The position numbers and the translations under genes were made by a program. From Paramacrobiotus metropolitanus (lineage: Eukaryota > Tardigrada > Eutardigrada > Parachela > Macrobiotidae), in contig NW_026570281.1 in the NCBI RefSeq assembly GCF_019649055.1, positions 62,001-126,000 on the forward strand: DNA of 64,000 bases, given 5' to 3'. Within the stretch, counting starts at the first letter, position 1, and every line of letters begins with the position of its first letter. The notes beneath the pieces are model-generated. The model did not search any database. It was not told the DNA's origin and saw nothing but the letters and a program-made list of their open reading frames with translations. Shown here piece after piece: positions 50,265 through 61,863 of this stretch.

Positions 50265-52398
50265 ACAGACGGACGGATGGAATGAACCAAATTGATGTGG
50301 ACTGGCTGTCGTAACCATCGCGCCGGGCCACACACACTGCCCCTTGCATCCTTTTTAATCCCTTCATTTCCTGTAATCCAGCTCGGCGCCCAGCTACGCG
50401 GCGCAGCACCATCTTTCTCTTTCGGGTTTTATCAGCTGATTGGCGCGCAAGCCGCGCAACTGAATTTGCAGCGTTTTATCGGGTGGTTTTTTAGTCGTGT
50501 GCCGTGTCTAGTGAAAGTTGTTTTTTTGCCGCCTATTGGAGGATTTTTGTCATTCAATGATTATATTATTCTATATTTTCGGGGGAATTTTAATGGTCAT
50601 TTTATTTTTGTTATAATTGATTGTGTGGAAATGGTGTTTTTCCTCGGTCGCGGATGGGAATGGACGGGGGGTGGGTGGAACGCGGTGCGGATCCGATGGA
50701 TGGAGGATATGACGCGGTGTCTGTTCTCTTCTCTCTCTCCCTATTCTGCGTTTCTGTGGGTGCATTTATCAGTTACGTAGTTGGTTTCGTCGATTACGTA
50801 ATGCGTACCGTTGTGCTGTGGATGTGTTCCAGTCGTCACACATCGCATTTTGCCATACAGTTGCATATTTCTGGTTATATCCATACTTCTAATTATTCTG
50901 CGTTTGTCGAGCGATTTCTTGTTTGGATGATCCAGCATATTTACGGATGAACCGTGCAGCTTTTTTGTTATTTTATCATAGTTTTGATTCTGTGCCGCTT
51001 TATATGGTTTTATGCAGCAGTCGAATGTTTTAACGGTTATTTAATTGAAATATACCGCGATGCAGCCAATAAAATCTCCGCATTTTTATTATCTGCCTTA
51101 TGCATGGTGTTGGTCACGAATATAACTGCCTACAATGTAGTCATATCAAGAAACTCATATTGCAGTCAATTAATTCTAGCAGTAACATTTTGGATAACCT
51201 TTAGGTCGCACTTTGTAATTCAAAGAGCAGTTGAGCTAACGAAGCAGTTTTAAATCGTAATACAAACGCCTTCTCAAATTACGGTAAAGCAGCTGCTGCA
51301 GCTGCAGTAAAATAAAGGCCGGTAAAAAGTTGCGAAAATGAAGAAACGAGATAATAGATTAAAAGGACGGCTCGCTAGTCCGCGGGGGAAGAGGCCGCGT
51401 CGGCGCGTGTGAACCTAATCGTGAACAGTCCGGCGATAGGCTGTTGCTTGAGAACGTTATTCACGGCCTTCGCTACTTGATCTTTCTTGATGTAGGGAGG
51501 GGTGGGGGGGTGGGACGCTGGCGTCGTCCTTGGTGCAGTCCACTTCGTAGGTGACGAGCCGCTGGGTTTTTGATGCATTTTTCTCTGCCTTCACGAACTG
51601 GATGCCGGGCGATCATACTGTACTGCTCCGCTGTAACATGGATACATTCTATTGATTGTGAGTTGTATGGTACTGCATTGTTGCAACAGTACACGAGCTG
51701 GTGTGACTTAATATTCGAAAAAACAGTTACAGTACCGTGATATTTATCTAACTGCGGTTGAGCGCGCGCTCGAGCACTAAGCATACGAAAACTGTGGCTC
51801 GTCACCTCACGTATCCCCTTTGAAGTGATAAACCGATTCCTGGCGTGCCATCTACCGCTACCGAAATCGGCTAATTTCCGAAATGGTTGTCGCAGTTTGT
51901 TTCAAGTACTATAAAACTGGTGCGGCAGGACTTAGAGAAATATGGCCTGAAAAGATTAGTCATTAAGGAATCACCGTTTTCTAGAAGCGAAAGTTACGTC
52001 GGCAACACACTCAACATCGAACACTATAACACCGCATTTACTGGTTAGTGGTCATTGTTTCAGGAAGCTCGGTGCATACTGGTACTGGCACTGGGTTCGG
52101 TATTAACTTCATATGTTTATAATCTGTGGCGGGGAAAAATACTGCTAGACCAAGGGCATCAGTATACGAATAATGGGCGAAAACATATCTTACTATTATG
52201 AATTCTTGACCGCCAAACAAACGCTCTTTTTCGCAAAACATTCTCCGATTTCGTATTACAGTCAATGTCATCGTAAAGTGTAATAAGCAATTGAACAGCC
52301 AACTTACACCGTCATTTTAACAGTAATAACATCTACATAATCACATGGTCGAGAATTTAAAAGAGCGCATATATGTAAAACAAATCGTGACTCTTGGA
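50265..52398. other. Spectrin 3' UTR and intergenic
   Basis: AATAAA hexamers at 51068-51073 and 51311-51316 (+) are candidate spectrin poly(A) signals, implying a 3' UTR of ~0.8-1.1 kb. Beyond about 51340 I see no gene until the first small secreted-protein gene. Confidence 0.5.
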
Positions 52399-52795
52399 TT
52401 AACCAGCCACGTTGCCGGCGGCACAGATACCACAGACGGAGACGGGTGGGCAGACGTTTGCATTGATGGGCAGCTGCACACCAGCACCGTTGCCCAGATT
52501 GACCGGGATCAGGCTGATGAGGCCGCCGCCTCCACTGTTGCCACCGCTAAGCACCTGCGTGTTCTGGTTGTTGTTGTTCTGACACTGCGCCATACCTGCA
52601 AAACATGCAAAGGTCATACTGAGTTGACAAAGATTAGCAGCCGTTGCACTTACCGCACTGGGATTTCTGTTCCGCGGTGCAACCGGCACTGCCGCCTGTC
52701 AGCTGGGGTATCGGCAGCGCCGGCAGTTGGCGAGCGAAGCGAAGGGCGTTGGCGGCCGAGCACGCAACGAGGAGAATCAACACGGCTGTCTGCAT
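52399..52795 (-). CDS. Small secreted six-Cys Gly/Asn-rich protein, copy A
   Basis: Exons 52795-52654 and 52595-52399 (phase 1 intron of 58 nt) give 112 residues. Signal peptide MQTAVLILLVACSAANA, then LRFAR followed by QL (an R-x-x-R convertase-type site), an extra PALPIP insert unique to this copy, and the shared mature part: GGSAGCTAEQKSQCG, AQCQNNNNQNTQV, SGGNSGGGGLIS, NGAGVQLPINANVCPPVSVC, short C-tail ending NVAG. There are six cysteines outside the signal peptide. No named family is recognised. A Streptomyces-chaplin-like ring to VQxPxNxxVC is superficial. It is probably an extracellular structural or surface protein; function unknown. Confidence 0.85.
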
Positions 52796-55132
52796 TGTGA
52801 GGGAGTACTTTTGTTTTCGAGAAATGGAATAGAAAACAGAGTTGCAAATTAATAGTTGTGATTTCAACCATTTATTCCGTCCTTAAATACAGATGGCAGC
52901 CCAATTAAGTCGGTTGGCAGGGTGGCCAATTCCGTTCGGATTCTTCCGAGAACAGGATTTTTGCGTGACTTGCTGTGGTTGTCGTAATATGACCAGTTGT
53001 CGCGCGCTGTCTCGCTTGAAGGCCTGATGGCTGCTTTTGGCGTTCGTGTATCCCACAGACAGATGATGCCCGTCGCGTGCACCTAACGCGACTCGCACGC
53101 GGAATTCTATACCTTTTTCCGCTGGCGACAGAAAATACCTTCATAGCAATACTGGAGAGAAGTTTGTTTTTCGGAAAACGCTTTCGGTGCTGAAATAGTG
53201 TCGAGAGCTTTGCTGGCTTGCCTGAATAACATTATTCCAATTTTGTACACGGTCGGTGGAGAATTAAAATTAAATAGCGAAGTTCACATGGTGATCTAAT
53301 AACCACAGTAATAAAAGCACCGTTGACGTTCTCACGTCACGTATTGCAAGCGGCAACATTGGGCCAAGTAGCGTTTTGACAACAGTTGCCGGTCTTGACA
53401 GATCCAAGGCGCATCGGTGGATATAAGCGTAGATATTCTTGCTAATAAGAATTTTTGTTACAACGTTTTTAACACTAGCGTAATTTTTACTGCCTCTGAG
53501 ACAAATTTTTTGCGCCTCTGTATACAAATCATTTTGCTGCAGAATGTCGTAACCAAGAAAAGAAATGTTTGAGAGTACGCGAAAGTGAAACTTTTCGTGC
53601 ATGCACACGAATTTGGTACCTTGTACCGGGCCATGTACAGAGTACATCTCATCTACCCTAATTCGTATGAATGAATTGTTTCAGATTACCCTGTACTCCC
53701 GCGAAAACTACTGCTTTCTTCATACGATACTATAAAAGTTTGCGAAATCTCGGAGATAAACATTTTAAACGAACGAACTTTGGGAACGTCCGGTGCAATA
53801 TAGTTGGAAATGCCCGGTATTGTAGCGAACTTCGGGTTTTATTTTGAAAACTTTAGAAACTTTCATTTTTGAAATTTCGATTTCTCGTTCGAAAGATGAA
53901 TTCCTCTAGTAACCGTGAACTGGAGTCGATTGTGATGCAAATCGATTCTGCCAGCGCGACTCTTCGAAAATGCAACGAAATAAAATCTTGTATAAGTGAT
54001 TGTGCGAGTGTTTAAGATAGTGCAGTGCTAACTGCGTGGATAGTACGAGTATATTGAAACGAGTATATTGTATTGTATATTATAGTACTGTATATTATTG
54101 TATTGTATATTATATTATATTATATTATATTATATTATATTATATTATATTATATTATATTATATTATATTATATTATATTATATTATATTATATTATAT
54201 TATATTATATTATATTATATTATATTATATTATATTATATTATATTATATTATATTATATTATATTATATTATATTATATTATATTATATTATATTATAT
54301 TATATTATATTATATTATATTATATTATATTATATTATATTATATTATATTATATTATATTATATTATATTATATTATATTATATTATATTATATTATAT
54401 TATATTATATTATATTATATTATATTATATTATATTATATTATATTATATTATATTATATTATATATACAGTATATTGTATAGTACGAATATATTGTATT
54501 GTGAAACACGGTCTGCGTGAACTGCGTGATTTTGTATTTCCCTTTATTCACTTTACGGTAATTCGCAATTATGTATGTAATGTAATGAAGTTTATTGTCC
54601 TTGCAACGAAGCGACTGCCCCCTCTAAGCTTCAGACAGCGGAGAACAAACCAGAATGTTAAAATAACATCAAAATGCGATACCACGAAAACATGAAAGCC
54701 AGCGGAAACAAGTATAAACCAGAAAAAACATCAACATATGCAAAAACAAACATCAGCACATGAAAAGCACTTAAAACTGCATGTTGTCGGTACGGTTGCG
54801 ATAAGTCGCGTTTATTGTGGAAAAAGGGCGGGGAATTACCTCGTAATTTAGCTACCATATGGCCAATTATATGATATGGGTGCCAATTATTGATATCCGT
54901 CAGGTCATTCCGTATAAATTTCAGAGTTAATTTATTCTGACGCGAGAACAACGTTAACTTTACCGACAGGGTGGTGTACGAACATCTGTATATAAAATGG
55001 TAGTGGTACTATTCTGGTGCTGGAAAGCCGGGAATATCGATTTAATTTGTTGACAGCCTGATACAGTACTGTATAAGTTCACTGCTCCTAGAGCAAGCTG
55101 CATCGACAAAAACGAACGTGTTAAAATACATT
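52796..55132. other. Spacer between copies A and B
   Basis: It contains the pentanucleotide microsatellite at 54106-54465 and otherwise no recognised gene. A minus-strand TATTTAAG at 52883-52890 could be the copy A TATA element (weak). Confidence 0.45.
54106..54465. repeat. (TATAT)n pentanucleotide microsatellite
   Basis: About 360 bp of an uninterrupted 5-bp repeat, roughly 72 units, flanked by imperfect TATTG/TATAG variants on both sides. ORFs through it are artefacts of the repeat. Confidence 0.98.
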
Positions 55133-55138
55133 TTTATT
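55133..55138 (-). terminator. Polyadenylation signal AATAAA, copy B
   Basis: TTTATT on the plus strand, 138-143 nt downstream of the copy B stop codon on the minus strand. Confidence 0.5.
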
Positions 55139-55275
55139 GAGCAGCGTCTTGAAAACAAGACATTATAACCACCTTTTTACGGTCGGTCATAATTATTATG
55201 AAACATAACACGTAAAAAAACAATTTTGTTCCATCACAACAGTCAAACAGATTCCGGGTAATAAGCCGTGATCTT

Positions 55276-55770
55276 TTAACCGAGAACATTAGCAGCGGCG
55301 CAGATACCGCAGACGGACACCGGTGGACAGACGTTAGCGTTAACGGGAACCTGCACGCCGGCTCCGTTCAACAGATTGAGGGGGACACCGCTGATGAGAC
55401 CGCCGCCACCGGTGTTACCACCGCTGATCACCTGGGTGTTCTGGTTGTTGTTATTCTGACACTGAGCCATACCTGCAAAATAAAATTCACATTTGTGAAA
55501 TTCAGTTGCTCGAGAGTCAGTGCGTTAGTAACAATACAGACAGAACAATATCATGAAAGTTATAAATTTCGTAAATGATGCAGTATGTATGCATGCAGAC
55601 ATAACAATCTAATTGTCTGTTTGGTAAGAAACTTAAGGTCATCAGCGCTTACCACAAAGCGATTTCTGTTCCGCGGTACATCCGGCAGAGCCGCCGGTGA
55701 GCTGGCGAGCGAAGCGCAGGGCATTGGCGCTGGCGCAGGCCACAAGGAGGATCAATACGGCAGTCTTCAT
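55276..55770 (-). CDS. Small secreted six-Cys Gly/Asn-rich protein, copy B
   Basis: Exons 55770-55653 and 55472-55276 (phase 1, intron 180 nt) give 104 residues. Signal peptide MKTAVLILLVACASANA, R-F-A-R then QL, and the mature region with the family pattern; second exon of 197 nt as in all copies. It is closest to copy A (same CGICAA tail, NNNNQNTQV) and on the same strand, so A and B are a tandem pair. Six cysteines are conserved in position. The mature protein is nearly devoid of charged residues, which suggests low solubility or self-assembly (inference). Confidence 0.87.
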
Positions 55771-55859
55771 TGTTAAGGGAAGGTTTTGACGTTTCGAGAA
55801 AGAGCTAAGAAATTCAGAGAGTTGATGATTGCGTTGTGGTACGGTTTGAGAAAAGCGTT

Positions 55860-55869
55860 CTTTTATATT
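55860..55869 (-). promoter_or_regulatory. TATA box of copy B
   Basis: Minus-strand AATATAAAAG about 90 nt upstream of the start codon, at a spacing similar to the TATA boxes of copies C and D. Confidence 0.6.
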
Positions 55870-58800
55870 GTCAAGCGCAATCTAGTGAATATATTAATAA
55901 AAGGAATATTCCGCTCAAGAAACGCGCATGCAATTTACTACAAAGCAATAAAACGTGAGCGATGGTTTCTTGGCATTGTTGTTTAACTGTGCGCTTGGCT
56001 GCTGGTAGGTCTGCATTACAGTAACGTGCGCCCGGAAGCGACGACGGAAGGCACCAACGTTTTGTTGTCCATTAATTGGCGCCATTGCGAACCTGTACTC
56101 TATACAGAAGTGCAATTCATTGTCAGTAGTCGGCTTCGGTCGACAGTCTTCCTATAACGTATGCCATAAACTGTCGATTCACTAACAGTAAGGAATACCG
56201 GCAAATAAAATAAAAAAATGCTATCAATACGAGTACAGTACACGATTTAACATATGCAGTAAGTGCAACTGAGCGATTCTGAGATATTTTGTATTGTATT
56301 GTATTTTGTATTATGTTGTTTTTTAGACGCTGTCAACTATACTCAAAGTAAATAAATGAGTATATTTTGTATTTAGCTACACACTTCTCAAACTTAAAAT
56401 TTGCGAATATCTGGGATTTTGATTTAGCGTAATAATCGAAGGACGTAAGTAAGAGAAGTTAATAAGACTGCAGATAGCAAACAACAGAAGCTACAATCTC
56501 TGAAATCGAAAGCTTTGAAACGGACAAAAAGAAAACGTTTGCCGTAACCCTCACTATCTTTTACTGTAGGCGTAAAACGGGACTTAACATCAGGGAAACC
56601 CATGACACATTTTTAATTTTGACTTTTATCAGCTTTCTATATACATACTGTAGTTTGCTTTTTTAGCGTATACTGTTTAGAGTGCGCAGGTCAGTTCTAT
56701 TGTTCTCGTACAGTTTTCTGGAGAGGCCGAATTGAAAAAGAGCTGATTGTTGAATCGCCATAAATGCCGCTGCCTTCGGCGTTCAATTTACGCCAAAATA
56801 TCCACGCGACTTAAAACAAAACTATAGGTAAGAATGCGCTGGGTCACGCTTACTGTTAGCATGTACAACAATGTCGGCAACGTGACCTAAGGGTATTTTC
56901 CACTTGCAAAAACTGGCTCATTGTTCTGCTAAGAACTGCAGCGTGCATCGCACGTGTATGTGCACTGCGGCTTTTCAGCAACAGAGACATGTTTATTCTT
57001 TAGTCTGTATCTACAGGAATAGCCGATCTTAGCAGAATGTAATGGGGATGACCTTTTGTTTCCCGACTGTGTTGTCGCAGAACCAGCTGGGGAGCGTACA
57101 AACTTCTAATCTGCACAATACTCCAGTGCAGGAGTTACCTTGAGTAATTTAGGGGAAAATATAAAACAATATCAGAGGAAGCTGTTGCAACAGTTCACAA
57201 AAACCAAAGCGATAAAACAGTGCTTAGTTGTACTATTTTTTCATCTTTCTAATTGAGTTTTCATTTTTTCAGGTTTAATTTTATTCATAATCGTTTGTGC
57301 ATAACACAGACACAAGTATTTTGGTCAGACTTTTAATGGATCTTCAACCTTCGCTGTGCTACTGTATATCGTGTCGCTGGGAAGGCTCGTCGCATCTTGA
57401 AGCAGAGCAGCTCAGAAGGACTGAGACGGTTACTAAATGTCGCTATACATATGCAATTTTTACTGTTTCGTGAGAGTTGATTTTCTGAAACCATAATTGC
57501 TGGCCGTACTGTATGCACGTTAAACCTAAACACAAAATCGTGCTGCCTACTACTCATCTTGGTTGTAGTAACGGAAAATGTTGCGCTGCACTGCAGACAA
57601 CTGCTGGCGATCGCAAAAACGAAGACTCTTTACAAGTCCCAAAGTGCGGGCATAAGGAAATTAGGCAAGAATTCTTTTATTTGTTAGCGTTATTGTACAG
57701 TTGAAGCCAGTGACCTTCAATAGAAGCCTACTTTATAGTAACACGGAACATCCATTCAAGTCAACGAACCTCAAGGTCAAACAACTCGGTTAAATGCTGT
57801 ATTTGTTTACAGCGTCAGCACGTGTGTAGATTTGTAAACACCAAAGTGCGCTTGCAGGTTGCGGTCCGAAGCAAGTTTGGTTGCTCGTGAAAATGTCGGG
57901 AATGGCGATCTAATACATACGGCGTCATTGTGCATAATAACGACCCTTTGGTTTGTTGCACTCTTTCTGTACCGCAACCACACGGTGCTGACGGTCGCTT
58001 TGTAGTAGTAACAGCGCAGCAGAATGCTATCGTATGCGCTGCTGCAATGTCTTTTCCTCTTGCCGTTCTGATTCCTATTCCAGTGTTCGCCGCACTACTC
58101 TAGTAGTCGCAGTGAGGTCTGAATGGTGATACCGGAAGTGTTTGTCAGGCAAAAGAAAAAAGAAGCGAAAAACATAAAGGACCCGCGCCGTACGTGCGCA
58201 TAACCTCTTATAAGTTTTAAGTTCAAAAGCTCTATTTCGAAAACTTTTAACATTCGCAGTCTAGCTTTTGTTTGTAAAATATATCAACTTAATAAACTGA
58301 AATAAAATATATATTTTAAAAATTCTTTTCCGTTTAGCCTTTTCACGATTTTAGAGTTCAATGTATGGCGCAAATAAAGCTGATTGGCTGATCCAGTTCT
58401 TGATTACATCGACGCTTCGTTACAAGTGAAGATGTCCAACCACTCTTCTCACTGCACGTATTTGATACAGTAAGTTACAAGTAGCTTTTTGCTAAGCCGG
58501 TTCGGAATACTGCATAGTTTCATTTTATACAATTCATATCTGTGCGTGACTGCGTATATTGTGCGTTTTATACTGAGCGCCTTTCTTCATTTTACTTTTC
58601 TTCTGAACTCATGGTTTACAATGTACATAATTTGGTTGCCGAATACCCAACTGAAAAGCGTACGTTTAGGAAATAATATTTAACCTATAACCGCAACAAA
58701 CTTCGTTTTAAAAGCGGCTTTCGTAAAGTCTAACAAGGCAGAAGTCATAAGCATATGGAAAACACCAACAATCTGTAGCATAACTTTGCTGCATAATTAT

Positions 58801-59085
58801 TGCTCAGTGTTTTATGTCGAGCGGCACGCAGACGGTGTATCACGCTCCGCTTTCTCGTGGTTTACAATTAACATTCACCAAAGTTTGCCCGCAAGCCACA
58901 ACACTGGCATAACCAACAATAATTCCACTGAATGTGTGCGCCAAACGCAAAAACAACTTCCATAACGCACGCTTTATATGGCACGTTGTGTCGTTAGTGG
59001 TCGTAAACATCTTGTTTGGGTAGATTCCCGCTTGACATACTAACAAAATGGCAGACGACAAATTAAGCTGCGCCGGACGTATCTG
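55870..59085. other. Spacer between divergent copies B and C
   Basis: 3.2 kb without a recognisable gene or named repeat. Copies B and C point away from each other across it. Confidence 0.45.
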
Positions 59086-59095
59086 TATATAAAAA
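59086..59095 (+). promoter_or_regulatory. TATA box of copy C
   Basis: TATATAAAAA, 115 nt upstream of the ATG, in a stretch shared in layout with copy D. Confidence 0.65.
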
Positions 59096-59200
59096 GAACT
59101 GCCGACATGTACAGTAGCCCTTACCAAACAAGTCTCAAAGTTTCTAAGCTTAAGCCCTCTGCAAAACATTACGTTATCTCTCCTCCGTCTCGTCGCAACC

Positions 59201-59581
59201 ATGAAGTGCATCCTGGTGACCCTCCTCTTGGTGGCCTGCGTCAGCGCCAATGTCCTCCGTGAACGCCGCCAACTGACCGGTGGCAGCGCCAGCTGCACGG
59301 CCGCCCAGAAAGCTCAGTGCGGTAAGTGTCGTCGCGTCACATCGGCATTAGCTCCTTCTTAGCCTGCATTGTCTTTTACTGCAGGTATGGCGGAGTGCCA
59401 GAACAACGGCAACCAGAACACCCAGGTGATCACTGGCGGTAACCAAGGTGGCTCTCCCCTGATCAGCCTGATCCCCGTCAACGCCCTCAACGGTGCCGGC
59501 GTCCAAGTGCCCATCAACGCCAATCTGTGTCCACCGATTTCCGTCTGCAATGCCTGCTTGGCTGCCAACGTCCTCGGTTAA
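59201..59581 (+). CDS. Small secreted six-Cys Gly/Asn-rich protein, copy C
   Basis: Exons 59201-59321 and 59385-59581 (phase 1, intron 63 nt) give 105 residues. Signal peptide MKCILVTLLLVACVSA, then NVLRERR before QL: RERR is a full furin-type site and the new N-terminal Gln could cyclise. Mature part: TGGSASCTAAQKAQCG, AECQNNGNQNTQV, GGNQGGSPLIS, NGAGVQVPINANLCPPISVC, CLAANVLG. It pairs with copy D (same signal peptide, RERRQL, CNAC). An AATAAA lies at 59763-59768. Confidence 0.88.
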
Positions 59582-59762
59582 AGAAACACGCGGATTTATC
59601 CTTAATTTTGCTCAAATTTTGCAGTGCACGTGTACAAAGGTCATCAGTAGCTGCCTACAGATGTAGGTTTTCATAATATTTATGAACGCTACTGTGAACA
59701 TCGTCATGACTTGCGACTGTGTCGAAAGTTGTTGGTTTGTTGAATTTAAGATAACTGTCAGA

Positions 59763-59768
59763 AATAAA
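59763..59768 (+). terminator. Polyadenylation signal AATAAA, copy C
   Basis: 182 nt after the stop codon, followed by a T-rich tract. Confidence 0.55.
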
Positions 59769-59834
59769 GCATTTTTTGGTCTGTACACTTTTTTTCGATA
59801 ATTATAAGTCATACTGAGGCACATCAAATTATCG

Positions 59835-60232
59835 AAACAATATGCCGCACAACGTCCCGATGGCTGCACGACCTTTGCCTGGCAGAGGAGATGTGTCTAG
59901 CTTGGGATGTCACGTGTGTGGATACCGTTACGCCTTCCCACATTAAATCTACGGCGGCTAACGCAGGTGCAGCCGCGGTGGAAGCGGAAGAGAAGAAGTC
60001 GCGGCTTTATCTGTACTTAAGCGGCAGGTATATTTTTGCTCCGATAGCCTTCGGAACAAGCCCTTGGGAAGCGGCTGCTATCGCCATTATCAAAGAATTG
60101 GGTAAACGACTGGAACAGCAAACAGGCGAAAAGCGTTCCCATGAATTTTTACGTCAAAGATTGTCGCTGGAGATACAACGGGGGAATGCGGTCTCAATTT
60201 TTGGGTACAATGGAAGGAGCGGAAAAGTTTAA
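59835..60232 (+). pseudogene. Retrotransposon ORF fragment (reverse-transcriptase-associated C-terminal region)
   Basis: The translation contains WDVTCVDT, an Ala-rich AGAAAVEAEE segment, an F/Y-P-x-A-F/V-x-T-S-PWE-like box and RLSLEIQRGNAVSIFG. I know this combination from the ends of non-LTR-type retrotransposon proteins in many animals. Upstream, RPDGCTTF lies in a different frame from WDVTCV, with a TAG between, so the copy is frame-shifted as well as 5' truncated. No reverse-transcriptase catalytic domain, poly(A) tail or target-site duplication is seen. The exact clade cannot be assigned. Confidence 0.7.
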
Positions 60233-60461
60233 CGAAGTTTTTATGTTGTAAAAACTGTGATGTTTTTAATTAATGCATAATACGTTGTACCACAGGTGAA
60301 TAATGAGAATATGCCGCAACATGGACAGGAGAAAAATACACAGTAATGTGTCTCGGATATTAAGATATATTGTAACAGTTATACTTATATTATACTAGTT
60401 TAATACCATGTCGCGCCTTATAAGAAGCAATGGCAGAAATACAGGGATTAGAGCTGCCATT
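60233..60461. other. Short spacer, nothing recognised
   Basis: AT-rich; it presumably includes the 3' UTR of the rhodanese gene on the minus strand. Confidence 0.4.
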
Positions 60462-60926
60462 TTAACTCCCGTTTGGATTAATTTTGGCATTCCATTCCAG
60501 TATACCGCCCGCGTAATTGCGCACATTGGTGTAACCCAGTTCTCTCGCCATCGCTGCGGCCAGTGTGCTTCGCCGACCCGAGCGACAACTGACAATAATC
60601 TCGCTATCCTGACCCTGAACTGCGAGGCCGTGTAATGCCTGCAGTTCCGATGGCGACAGCCGCAGTGTATCTTTGAACTGCCCCAGAGGAATGTTGACAG
60701 CCGAGGGAATTGCTCCGTCCTTGGCGAGTTCCGCTGGCTCCCGCACATCGATGAGGTTCATCGCGCCCATGTCGGACAGACGCTTCATTTCTTCGAATGT
60801 GACATCGGTCCCGGTGTTGCTAAGAATGCCGTCTGTGGACATTGCAATTGACACAACCAGGAAAAACACTATCACGATCTGTGTGCTTGGAGAAGCACCA
60901 CACGACTGCGAGCCGTGCGTTAACAT
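60462..60926 (-). CDS. Single rhodanese-domain protein with N-terminal hydrophobic anchor
   Basis: Intronless ORF of 154 residues from ATG 60926 to TAA 60462-60464. Residues ~16-29 are hydrophobic (QIVIVFFLVVSIAM), so it may be membrane-anchored, mitochondrial or secreted. A rhodanese fold follows: DVTFEEMKRL, LIDVREPAEL, IPSAVNIPLGQF, and the active-site loop SCRSGRRS with Cys ~114, then AGGILEW. CRSGRR fits sulfurtransferases that move sulfane sulfur via a persulfide. It resembles single-domain thiosulfate sulfurtransferase-like proteins (TSTD1, Hsp67B2-like). Start at Met29 would remove the anchor and is possible. The gene sits alone between the retro-fragment and copy D, pointing left. 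Confidence 0.85.
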   Translation of the reverse strand: MLTHGSQSCGASPSTQIVIVFFLVVSIAMSTDGILSNTGTDVTFEEMKRLSDMGAMNLIDVREPAELAKDGAIPSAVNIPLGQFKDTLRLSPSELQALHGLAVQGQDSEIIVSCRSGRRSTLAAAMARELGYTNVRNYAGGILEWNAKINPNGS

Positions 60927-61458
60927 TTTTGCTGTTTGGTAAAAGCACCTGGTTCTTGCTATTTTGAACCGGTTTCGACGTACAGTACATGCACATTTAC
61001 GGTTAGTGCTCTATCATAAGTACAGCATGCAGTATGCACGGTAAGCCTGTTATTAATAATTATGTTGCAGGTTTTGTTTCCGGCACATGGGAGGCTAAAC
61101 TGGCTAACCCGTACAGTACTGCTTGCTTATACAATTCATCGTAATTACTGATTGACATCACGGCGATCACATGACTGTACGTAGTACTCTGCACATGTTT
61201 CCAAACCGAACGCTGCCGTCCACCTCCGCGCCGCACCTTTAATTAACGCTGCGGCGCTTATGCAACGTTAATTTACTGATAAGACTATACAGATACGTAA
61301 AGTCTTATAAGACGTTAGCGCCGTTAAACACCTTTGGGGACAGCATTACATATAAAGTAGCAGAAAATCTGTTAATTTTTATTCTCGTTTAAACACCGCT
61401 GTAGACACTAGACAGTACCAATAAATGTAATAATAATTATTATTATTGTATGAATTTT
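60927..61458. other. Upstream of the rhodanese gene
   Basis: No gene is recognised. A minus-strand AATAAA (TTTATT, about 61378-61383) could serve the uncertain ORF to the right. Confidence 0.35.
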
Positions 61459-61863
61459 CTATTCGACAACATTACAATCAACGCTGTCGAAGCACGGCAC
61501 GCCAGTAGGTGACACGGAGAGAAGTCCCGCAACAAGTGTCGTTCTCTCCTCATTCCTCAGCATTTGGTTTCCGCTCTCAGAAGCCACAATGCAATCAGCC
61601 ATCGTTCTAATCTCGCGACCACACCGACGGGTTAAACGAGAATACAGATATTGAATTAAATACTGTAACTTAGTAATAATATTGGAAACATTTCCAGTAT
61701 AACCTTGCAACACATGGAATATTTTTCTGGAGACGAAGCACGTGCTTGCGACACGTGGAATTTCCACGCATTGCCGCCTGCGGGCACAAAGGACGCTGAC
61801 ACGGGTTAACCGCAGATCCCCACGGCAAAAAAAGCTGTCGACACTGATCATCCGCGCATTCAT
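61459..61863 (-). CDS. Hypothetical 134-residue ORF, uncertain
   Basis: ATG at 61863 to TAG at 61459. Features for: a complete ORF, a minus-strand AATAAA about 80 nt past the stop, and regularly spaced cysteines (CVEIPRVASTC, RRCGREIRTMADC, VPCFDSVDC) of the kind found in small helical secreted proteins. Features against: no clear signal peptide in this frame, and the overlapping frames are also open. An upstream exon may replace the present N-terminus. No family recognised. Confidence 0.28.
   Translation of the reverse strand: MNARMISVDSFFCRGDLRLTRVSVLCARRRQCVEIPRVASTCFVSRKIFHVLQGYTGNVSNIITKLQYLIQYLYSRLTRRCGREIRTMADCIVASESGNQMLRNEERTTLVAGLLSVSPTGVPCFDSVDCNVVE

Noticed and set aside
54036-54695. 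Overlapping ORFs of 136-219 codons with a YYIIL repeat
   Set aside because: They are translations of the 5-bp microsatellite in three frames, with no coding features.
58840-59298. Minus-strand ORF of 152 codons over the start of copy C
   Set aside because: Mostly antisense to the signal-peptide exon and promoter of copy C; no family features and no splice or poly(A) support.
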